Shown: positions 57,956-64,000 of the stretch, piece after piece
Layout of the letters: the number at the start of each line of letters is the position of its first letter
How positions within the stretch are numbered: the first letter of the stretch is position 1
Origin: an uncultured Fibrobacter sp.
Lineage (GTDB): Bacteria > Fibrobacterota > Fibrobacteria > Fibrobacterales > Fibrobacteraceae
DNA: 64,000 bases
Reading direction: 5' to 3'
Assembly (NCBI RefSeq): GCF_947166265.1
Contig: NZ_CAMVDO010000015.1
Span: 17,356-81,355, forward strand
Position numbers and translations under genes: made by a program
Notes under the pieces: generated by a model
Databases searched by the model: none
The model's input: the letters and a program-made list of their open reading frames with translations, nothing else
What the model was told of the DNA's origin: nothing

Positions 57956-59071
57956 ATGTTGGTTGATGTAGAAATAGTTTTTATAATAATTGTTCTTTTG
58001 CTTATGTTCCGCAAAAAGGATGGGCTTGCGGAGTCATCTTTGCCGATAGCAAAGGATGTAAATTCCTTTATATCAAAAGAAACTTCTGCTTTTTTTAAAG
58101 CTTTTTGTTGTGTTATTATTGTTTTGCATCATTTTTCATTACGATATGAAAACGGAGGCCTTATTTCGAGTCTTGTGGCTGTGGGGGGGGGCTCCTTTTC
58201 ACTGCCTATCTTCTTTCTGCTTTCTTCGTATGGTGTTGTGAAATCAGAATATCGCTGTAGAACCAACGCAATTTTGTTTGTAAAAAAAAGATTGCTTAAA
58301 ATCATGATCCCATTTTGGATTATTTGTTCTGTGACTGTGTTGACTTACAGTATGATTTCACTTGAAGGTGTAACTCAAAGTGAGCTTGCAGCTTATCGAG
58401 TGAATTCGTATTTCGGATTTATGGCAGGAATACCGTTAATACAAAAGTTGGGTATGTGTCTTGGGCTAATTGAGATTGATGGTGCAATGTGGTTTATTTG
58501 GGTTACTGTTGTATCGTACATAGCTATTTTGATTTCCAAAAGTATATTTCGTTTAGATAAATTTCCAATAGGTTTCTTTGCTTTATATGTTGCATTGATT
58601 GTTTTTTCTGGTGTATGTTTTTTTATTTTTGAGTTGCCAGCCCATTATTGGCGAAATCTTTGGGCTCTTATTTTAGGGGGGGGGCTGGCTGTACTTGATA
58701 TTAAATCAGTCAGAATGACAAAAATGTTTTTGTTGGCAGTCTGTTTTATAACAAATGTTTATTTATGTATTTATTCTGTTTATATGCATGATTATGTCTA
58801 TATGGTATTTGCAAATATGGCATTGATTTCGATTTTTATTGTAAACGAGTTGTTAAAAAAGAAATTAGAATTTCATAGCGTAATTACTGTTTTATCGGGA
58901 TTGTCTTATTGGATTTATTTGATTCACATCAAGGTTTTGACTTTTGAATGGTATTTTGTGGGGTACAAGGATGTTTTTGTGCCTTTGTTCGTTATTATAA
59001 CAATGAGTTTTTTGTTTAGTAAATTGTTAAAGTCAAATAGAGGATGCATTAATGAAATTCGAATTCTGTAG
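57956..59071 (+). CDS. Membrane O-acyltransferase (acyltransferase 3 family) with two G9 tracts
   Basis: A 371-residue polytopic protein with about ten membrane segments. FFKAFCCVIIVLHHFSLRYE carries the conserved His-His of acyltransferase-3 proteins, followed by PIFFLLSSYGV and, near the end, GLSYWIYLIHIKVL. Such enzymes O-acetylate or otherwise acylate surface polysaccharides. The reading frame contains uninterrupted G9 tracts at 58183-58191 and 58676-58684, each encoding Gly-Gly-Gly; slippage by one base in either would truncate the protein. It overlaps the pyruvyltransferase gene by 20 bp. Confidence 0.83.
   Translation: MLVDVEIVFIIIVLLLMFRKKDGLAESSLPIAKDVNSFISKETSAFFKAFCCVIIVLHHFSLRYENGGLISSLVAVGGGSFSLPIFFLLSSYGVVKSEYRCRTNAILFVKKRLLKIMIPFWIICSVTVLTYSMISLEGVTQSELAAYRVNSYFGFMAGIPLIQKLGMCLGLIEIDGAMWFIWVTVVSYIAILISKSIFRLDKFPIGFFALYVALIVFSGVCFFIFELPAHYWRNLWALILGGGLAVLDIKSVRMTKMFLLAVCFITNVYLCIYSVYMHDYVYMVFANMALISIFIVNELLKKKLEFHSVITVLSGLSYWIYLIHIKVLTFEWYFVGYKDVFVPLFVIITMSFLFSKLLKSNRGCINEIRIL
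58183..58191 (+). repeat. Poly-G tract (G9) inside the acyltransferase gene
   Basis: Nine consecutive G in an AT-rich gene. It is a potential slipped-strand mispairing site, with the gene in frame in this sequence. Confidence 0.9.
58676..58684 (+). repeat. Second poly-G tract (G9) inside the acyltransferase gene
   Basis: Another run of nine G, 484 bp after the first, again encoding Gly residues in a membrane-associated part. Confidence 0.9.
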
Positions 59072-60116
59072 AATGTGGCGATTAATTGTCTTTTTTATTC
59101 GGGCTTTTTTTACCTTGAAGAAAAAGGTTATATTGTTTAGCATTCCCACGCACCCTAATTTGGGTGATCAAGCGCAGTTGATGTGTACCGAAAAGTGGAT
59201 TAAAGAAAATTTCAGCAATTATAAAATGTTGTCGCTTGGACATCTTTGCGTACCTTTTGCAAATAGATTCGAGACGTTGTTGTTTAATTATACCTTCTGG
59301 GCTTTTTTGGTCTTGAAATTAACGGTTCGAAAGAATGATGTGTTTATTGGACATAGCGGATATTTCTTTGTCGATCATCATGGGGGCTGGTTTTCATACG
59401 ATTTTTTGATGCAACATTGGAATAATCAATTTATTATTCTTCCGCAGACTGTCAATCTCTATACACCTGTTGTAAAGCAACGTGTGGCTAAAACTTTTGG
59501 AAATAAAAAAAATCTCACCCTCCTATGCCGTGATGAAATTTCTTACGAAAATGCAAAACAACTCTTTGGAACAACAAAACTTTTATTGTATCCAGATATT
59601 GTGACAAGCTTGATAGGCTTGAGAACGTATAGTGCGAATAGAGAAGGTGTTCTTTTCTGTTTCCGTGATGACATTGAAGCTTTTTATTCAGTAAGTGATA
59701 TTGACAATTTGATGCAACGATTTGGTAATGTGCGTAAAGAAAAAGTTGATACAACTTTGAAAATTTCATCCGGAATGATGCACAAGTTCCGTGATGAATT
59801 GATTAATAAGATGATTGAAAAAATATCAACGTATAAAGTTGTGATAACGGATCGCTATCATGGAACTATTTTTTCGGCAATAGCAAATACTCCGGTTATT
59901 GTTGTTAGTTCTGCGGATCATAAGTTGAGTAGCGGAGTTAAATGGTTCCCGCAAGAAGTGTTTGGCGAGAACGTACAATATGCAGAATCTTTGGATGATG
60001 CTTACGAAAGGGCTGTTAATATGTTGAACGAAAAACGGCATATTTATAATAATCCATCATATTTTAAAGACCGATATTGGGACAGACTTTATTCCTGTTT
60101 AGAATATAAAGATTGA
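59052..60116 (+). CDS. Polysaccharide pyruvyltransferase family protein
   Basis: A 354-residue soluble enzyme of the PS_pyruv_trans family. Visible features are FSIPTHPNLGDQAQLMCTEKWI at the N-terminus, FIGHSGYF, ILPQTVNLYT, LTLLCRDEISYENAK, the C-terminal VITDRYHGTIFSAI and VVSSADHKLSSGVKWF. Members transfer pyruvate from phosphoenolpyruvate to make ketal groups on sugars; some act as other transferases. It starts within the acyltransferase end, so loss of frame there could also lower its translation. AT-rich. Confidence 0.85.
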   Translation: MKFEFCRMWRLIVFFIRAFFTLKKKVILFSIPTHPNLGDQAQLMCTEKWIKENFSNYKMLSLGHLCVPFANRFETLLFNYTFWAFLVLKLTVRKNDVFIGHSGYFFVDHHGGWFSYDFLMQHWNNQFIILPQTVNLYTPVVKQRVAKTFGNKKNLTLLCRDEISYENAKQLFGTTKLLLYPDIVTSLIGLRTYSANREGVLFCFRDDIEAFYSVSDIDNLMQRFGNVRKEKVDTTLKISSGMMHKFRDELINKMIEKISTYKVVITDRYHGTIFSAIANTPVIVVSSADHKLSSGVKWFPQEVFGENVQYAESLDDAYERAVNMLNEKRHIYNNPSYFKDRYWDRLYSCLEYKD

Positions 60117-60134
60117 CTTTAGTAAGGACATTGT

Positions 60135-61364
60135 ATGCGTATTTTGTTTTTTTCAAACATTCCAATAAGGAAAACGTTTAAAGGCTCATACAACGGAGGT
60201 GGTTGGATTTCGTCTTTAATTGATACACTTGTCCAATCAACAGAACATGAAATTGCCGTAGGGTATTTCTCTGAAAGTGATGAAAAAATTACCGATTCCC
60301 AATTAACTATATACAAAATGAAAGAGGGAAATATTCTTAAAAGGCGTTTGAAAAAATGGTTGTCTTTATTTCCTTTTTCTTCATTGATTGAAAAAAAATC
60401 TTGGCTATTTTATGAAAAAAAATTATTGTCTGTAATTGCGGATTATAAACCAGACATAATTCACATATTTGGAACAGAGCATCAATTTGGTCTTATTTCT
60501 AATAAAACCAACGTCCCGACAATTATTCATATTCAAGGGGTTTTAAATCCCTATTTCAATGCCTTTTTGCCACCTTTTTTTTCTTGGTATAATAATTTTT
60601 TTAGACCAATTCATTTTGTACAAAAATACATAGAACGAAAAACATGGCAAATGAACTGTTTTCGAGAAAAAGAAATTTTTTCTAGAAATCAAAATTATAT
60701 AGGTCGTACTGATTGGGATAAAAGAGTTGCTTTCATTTTAAATCCAAAGAGCATCTATTTTTATGGGAGCGAAATATTACGGAATGATTTTTATAGAGAG
60801 TGGCAAAGAAAAAATCCTAAAGAATTAATTATAATTTCAACGATATCCTCTCCACTTTATAAAGGTTTTGACACTATACTTAAAACGGCTTTTTTATTGA
60901 AATCTTTTAAGAAAGATTTTATATGGAAAGTTTTTGGAAATATCAATCCAACATATATAGAAGGAAAAATAGGAATTAAACATTCTGAAGTTGATGTCAA
61001 ATTAGAAGGAGTGGCAAATACAGAAACATTAATTGAAAGTATAATCGAATCATCCGTTTATGTACATCCAAGCTATATTGATAATAGTCCCAATAGCGTT
61101 TGTGAAGCACAAATGTTAGGTGTTCCTGTCATTGCCACAAATGTGGGTGGTTTAGCCTCAATTATAGATGATTGTAATACAGGCTTTTTAGTACCTTCTA
61201 ACGATCCATATCAGATGGCTTATATGATAGATTTTTTATACAAGAATAAAAAATTGAATGAACAAATAGGATATTCAGCGCGTATTCAAGCTTTAAAAAG
61301 ACACGATAGAAATAGAATTATAAATGATCTTTTAGATGTTTACAGGATTATTTCAAAAAAATAA
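60135..61364 (+). CDS. Glycosyltransferase family 4
   Basis: A 409-residue GT-B glycosyltransferase. The N-terminal domain has ILFFSNIPIRKTFKG, GGGWISSLIDTL and DIIHIFGTEHQFG; the C-terminal GT4 domain has IISTISSPLYKGFDTILKTAF, VYVHPSYIDNSPNSVCEAQMLG (in two parts) with the conserved Glu, and VPVIATNVGGLASII. This is the clearest GT4 of the locus. Strongly AT-rich. Confidence 0.88.
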   Translation: MRILFFSNIPIRKTFKGSYNGGGWISSLIDTLVQSTEHEIAVGYFSESDEKITDSQLTIYKMKEGNILKRRLKKWLSLFPFSSLIEKKSWLFYEKKLLSVIADYKPDIIHIFGTEHQFGLISNKTNVPTIIHIQGVLNPYFNAFLPPFFSWYNNFFRPIHFVQKYIERKTWQMNCFREKEIFSRNQNYIGRTDWDKRVAFILNPKSIYFYGSEILRNDFYREWQRKNPKELIIISTISSPLYKGFDTILKTAFLLKSFKKDFIWKVFGNINPTYIEGKIGIKHSEVDVKLEGVANTETLIESIIESSVYVHPSYIDNSPNSVCEAQMLGVPVIATNVGGLASIIDDCNTGFLVPSNDPYQMAYMIDFLYKNKKLNEQIGYSARIQALKRHDRNRIINDLLDVYRIISKK

Positions 61365-61375
61365 ATGAGGTTGCA

Positions 61376-61996
61376 ATGAAACTGCATACTATCCCATATA
61401 AAGTTGTTCGAAAATGTTGTCGTTTTATATATGCAATTTATTCTATTTGCAGAACTAAATTGTGTTTTTTTTCTCTTGATGTTGAAACAGATGGCTACAA
61501 AACAAATGGATATCCTATAGTAAACGTCATTAGAGGTCGTATAAAAATTGGGAAAAATTTTAAAATGAATAATGGCTTATCTTTAAATACAATTGGTTAT
61601 ACAACGCCATGTATTTTAATTGCGAAGGATGCCCAATTGATTATTGGAAGTAATGTTGGTATATCACAAACATCATTGATTGCATCTGATGCGGATATAA
61701 TAATAGGAGATAATGTATTAATGGGTGCTGGTGTTAAGGTTTATTCGAGCGATTTTCATAGTACAAATTATGAAAATCGTCGTAATAGTATGACGGATTC
61801 GGATCATTGCAAGTCTAAACTAGTTTCAATCGGAAATGATGTTTTTATTGGTGCAGGAACGATAATTTTGAAAGGTGTTTCGATTGGCGAAAAGTCAATT
61901 GTTGGTGCAGGAAGTGTTGTGACGAAGAGTATTCCGCCTAATGAAATTTGGGCAGGCAATCCAGCAAAGATGATTCGAAAGATTTGTCAAGTTTAA
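61376..61996 (+). CDS. Hexapeptide-repeat acyltransferase (WcaF/maltose acetyltransferase-like)
   Basis: A 206-residue left-handed beta-helix enzyme. Hexapeptide turns run from ~60 (IKIGKNFKMNNGLSL) to FIGAGTIILKGVSIGEKSIV and GAGSVVTKSIPPNEIWAGNPAKMI, the standard acetyl-CoA site and C-terminus. The SDFHSTNYENRR loop suggests an active-site His. It probably O-acetylates a sugar in the repeat unit, so this locus encodes three different acyltransferases. AT-rich; followed after 22 bp by GC-richer manC. Confidence 0.85.
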   Translation: MKLHTIPYKVVRKCCRFIYAIYSICRTKLCFFSLDVETDGYKTNGYPIVNVIRGRIKIGKNFKMNNGLSLNTIGYTTPCILIAKDAQLIIGSNVGISQTSLIASDADIIIGDNVLMGAGVKVYSSDFHSTNYENRRNSMTDSDHCKSKLVSIGNDVFIGAGTIILKGVSIGEKSIVGAGSVVTKSIPPNEIWAGNPAKMIRKICQV

Positions 61997-62018
61997 AAAA
62001 TTAATTTTGGGAGAAAAC

Positions 62019-63395
62019 ATGATTAACTTGATTCTTTGTGGTGGTAGCGGTACGCGCCTTTGGCCTGTGAGCCGCTCCTTGATGCCCAAGCAGTTTGCAC
62101 CGCTTTTTGACGGACAGTCCCTGTTCCGCAAGACGGTGGTGACGAACTCCGCTGTTTGCGAATCGCAGTTCATTGTTTCCAATGCCGACCAGTTCTTCCT
62201 TGCGAAGGACCAGCTCGAAATGGAAGGCATGAAGGGTGCCAGGTTCCTTTTGGAACCGGTGGGCCGCAACACTGCCCCTGCTATTGCTCTCGCTTGCCTT
62301 ACCATGAATCCTGAAACCATCGTGCTGGTTTCTCCTTCGGATCACGTAATCCGCAAGAAAGACGAATACAAGAAGGTGCTCCTCCGCGCCCAGGAACTTG
62401 CCGAAGCGGGCAACCTCGTGACCTTTGGCATTACGCCGACGAGCCCCGAAACGGGCTACGGCTACATTGAAGCCGATGGCGAAAATGTTAAGCGCTTTGT
62501 AGAAAAGCCGGACCTTGCCACTGCCGAAAAGTACTTGCTTTCTGGTAATTTCTATTGGAACAGCGGCATTTTCTGCTTCAAGGCAAAGACTTTCCTTGCT
62601 GAACTCGGCAAGTATTCTCCGGAAATGCTCGCTGCTGCAAAGAAGGCCCTTTCTGACGTGGTTGTGGAAGATGGTGAACCCATCCGCATCGACCGCGAAG
62701 ATATGCTTGCCATTCCGGCAAATTCCATCGACTACGCTGTGATGGAAAAGTCGAACAAGGTGAAGGTGGTGCCCAGCGATATCGGCTGGAGCGACCTCGG
62801 CAGTTTCGACAGTCTTTATGGCGAATACCCGCACGACGAAAATGGCAACAACGTGAACCCGCGTCACATTGCTGTCGATTCCAAGAATTCCTTGGTGATG
62901 GGTAGCCAGCGTGCCATTGCGACGATTGACCTCGACAAGATGCTTATCGTGGACACTCCGGACGCGCTTCTCGTCGCCCCGCTCTCCAGTAGCCAGAAGG
63001 TGAAGAAGGTGGTGGAAAAACTCAAGGAGCGCGGCTCCGACTTAATCAACGTCCCACAGACGGTGAGCCGCCCGTGGGGTACGTACTCCGTGCTGGAATC
63101 TACCGAGCGCTACAAGATGAAGCGTATCGTGGTGAAGCCGGGTAAGCGCCTCAGCCTGCAGAAACACCTGCACCGCTCGGAACACTGGGTGGTTGTGAGC
63201 GGTACCGCTACGGTGACTGTCGGCAAGAACGTTTTCTACGTGCGTCCGAACGAATCGACCTATATTCCCGTGGGTGAAGTTCACCGCCTGCAGAACGAAG
63301 GCAAGCTCCCGCTTGTGATCGTTGAAGTGCAGGTGGGCGAGTACACCGGCGAAGATGACATCATCCGCGTGGAAGATGACTTTCATAGAATGTAA
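62019..63395 (+). CDS. manC: Mannose-1-phosphate guanylyltransferase / mannose-6-phosphate isomerase
   Basis: A 458-residue type II bifunctional enzyme. The nucleotidyltransferase domain has LILCGGSGTRLWPVSR and MPKQFAPLF, FLLEPVGRNTAPAIA, GYGYIEAD and NSGIF; the C-terminal cupin has VSRPWGTYSVLE, KRIVVKPGKRLSLQKH and HRSEHWVVVSGTA, the PMI part. It makes GDP-mannose for gmd/fcl and for mannosyl transfer (possibly also the DPM1-like enzyme at 4768). GGGAG precedes ATG 62019; the TTG at 62007 overlaps this site. Core-like GC content. It is the last gene of the operon. Confidence 0.95.
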   Translation: MINLILCGGSGTRLWPVSRSLMPKQFAPLFDGQSLFRKTVVTNSAVCESQFIVSNADQFFLAKDQLEMEGMKGARFLLEPVGRNTAPAIALACLTMNPETIVLVSPSDHVIRKKDEYKKVLLRAQELAEAGNLVTFGITPTSPETGYGYIEADGENVKRFVEKPDLATAEKYLLSGNFYWNSGIFCFKAKTFLAELGKYSPEMLAAAKKALSDVVVEDGEPIRIDREDMLAIPANSIDYAVMEKSNKVKVVPSDIGWSDLGSFDSLYGEYPHDENGNNVNPRHIAVDSKNSLVMGSQRAIATIDLDKMLIVDTPDALLVAPLSSSQKVKKVVEKLKERGSDLINVPQTVSRPWGTYSVLESTERYKMKRIVVKPGKRLSLQKHLHRSEHWVVVSGTATVTVGKNVFYVRPNESTYIPVGEVHRLQNEGKLPLVIVEVQVGEYTGEDDIIRVEDDFHRM

Positions 63396-63593
63396 GTGAT
63401 TTTAAATTCCCCAAAACAAAACATCTCCTGCCTGAAGAAATTCGGGCAGGAGATGTTTTGTGGTAGGTGGGGATTTTCTTGAAGCCATCCCGGAGAATTC
63501 GGCTGTCCAGGGCGAGCTCGGCAGACATCTCGGTTCCCGCTTTCTGCGTTAGGCCTCCAGCCACTGGTAGCTCTGCTGGGTAACGTATATTTT
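63396..63593. other. Gap between manC and the IS element
   Basis: No gene seen. It includes the 17-bp hairpin at 63416-63461, then ~115 bp with no recognisable coding content, then a 15-bp fragment (63579-63593) identical to the first 15 bases of the IS left end. Confidence 0.55.
63416..63461 (+). terminator. Long hairpin, probable terminator of the polysaccharide operon
   Basis: Perfect 17-bp arms, ACAAAACATCTCCTGCC with its complement, and a 12-base loop. The T-rich part (TTTTGT) is inside the right arm rather than after it, so it may also act as an mRNA-end stabiliser. Confidence 0.6.
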
Positions 63594-63759
63594 GGTAACG
63601 TATATTTTCTTTCGCAAATTCCTCTAAGGGGGTAAAAAAATAGGATGTTCCAATTTTTAGATTTGAAATAACCACAAATCAACCTAAAAGAAGAGCATCC
63701 TATGGATAACAATATAATCAAAATTGACGAGGAAAATCTCAAGAACGACCTGAAGGGAG
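63594..63759 (+). mobile_element. IS256-family left end, truncated duplicate copy
   Basis: An exact 166-bp copy of 63760-63925: GGTAACGTATATTTT end, leader, and the first 20 codons of the transposase from ATG 63702, running into a stop at 63762-63764 where the second copy begins. Confidence 0.82.
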
Positions 63760-63764
63760 GGTAA
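63702..63764 (+). pseudogene. Truncated start of the IS256-family transposase (20 codons)
   Basis: Encodes MDNNIIKIDEENLKNDLKG plus one Gly and then a stop created by the junction with the second left-end copy. It is non-functional. Confidence 0.82.
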
Positions 63765-64000
63765 CGTATATTTTCTTTCGCAAATTCCTCTAAGGGGGTA
63801 AAAAAATAGGATGTTCCAATTTTTAGATTTGAAATAACCACAAATCAACCTAAAAGAAGAGCATCCTATGGATAACAATATAATCAAAATTGACGAGGAA
63901 AATCTCAAGAACGACCTGAAGGGAGTCATTAGAAAGACCATCGAAGAAACCCTCAACACGATGCTGGACGAGGAAGCCGCGGAGCTGTGCAACGCGGAAA
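63760..64000 (+). mobile_element. IS256-family insertion sequence, left part (continues beyond the window)
   Basis: Begins GGTAACGTATATTTTC and carries a 108-bp leader before the transposase ATG at 63868. The right end and inverted repeat are outside the window. Confidence 0.75.
63868..64000 (+). CDS. IS256-family (mutator) transposase, N-terminal fragment
   Basis: The first 44 residues: MDNNIIKIDEENLKN, then VIRKTIEETLNTMLDEEAAELCNAE. The last part matches the N-terminal EETLNxLLdxEAdeL helix of IS256-type DDE transposases, which cut and paste or copy the element as circles. The rest lies beyond the right edge. GAAGAG precedes the ATG. Confidence 0.75.
   Translation, partial: MDNNIIKIDEENLKNDLKGVIRKTIEETLNTMLDEEAAELCNAE

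Noticed and set aside
63383..63992. Minus-strand open frames across the IS left ends
   Set aside because: They arise from the duplicated IS leader and lack start signals and domain content.

Overview
The window looks like a chromosome segment from a Fibrobacter species (Fibrobacterota, cellulose degraders of the herbivore gut). The main evidence is two surface lipoproteins carrying FISUMP domains (Fibrobacter succinogenes major paralogous domain) behind lipoboxes, one with a long Ser-rich linker. Type IV pilus ATPases, an MglA/MglB polarity pair and outer-membrane barrels fit a diderm that moves on surfaces. Most core genes have intermediate to high GC; large parts of the polysaccharide locus are clearly AT-rich.

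Layout. 1-7216: end of ribH, nusB, then a glycosylation group (DUF2723 membrane glycosyltransferase, two GT2 enzymes of the polyprenyl-phosphate sugar synthase type, and a GT2 fused to a membrane/nucleotide-binding module). 7298-11706: Trm112-like protein, a very acidic repeat-containing TPR protein and pilT. 11810-24044: SulP transporter, a repeat-fold protein, DNA alkyltransferase, two FISUMP lipoproteins around a MurC-family ligase, and the aguB-aguA putrescine pair. 24155-32940: DUF2914 membrane protein, MscS channel, then an mglA-mglB-DUF2914-barrel-Omp85 gene run. 33080-40837: epmB divergent from efp, two less characterised enzymes, a degenerate receiver-like protein, thiL and pilB.

41114-44665 is an accessory region: an Rpn-family nuclease, a fragment-like small gene, then a three-gene module (unknown 139-aa protein, AAA15 ATPase, stand-alone TOPRIM protein). 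The module is bounded by two 151-bp direct copies of one leader sequence (3 mismatches). The second copy is the leader of the polysaccharide locus. The ATPase plus TOPRIM pair resembles split OLD/PARIS-type defence systems, and this is the strongest candidate for an undescribed system here.

44681-63395 is one long co-directional capsule/O-antigen-type operon. It contains a PglD-like acyltransferase, initiating sugar transferase, epimerase, several glycosyltransferases, Wzy-like polymerase, GDP-fucose genes (fcl, gmd), Wzx flippase, an SDR and a MenD-like TPP enzyme, an O-acyltransferase with two G9 tracts (possible phase variation), a pyruvyltransferase, another acyltransferase and manC. The window ends in the start of an IS256-family element whose left end is tandemly duplicated.

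Intergenic DNA is rich in small hairpins with three-base loops and in REP-like palindromes. In three places the REP-like sequence runs into or lies inside reading frames. I saw no tRNA, rRNA or CRISPR array.
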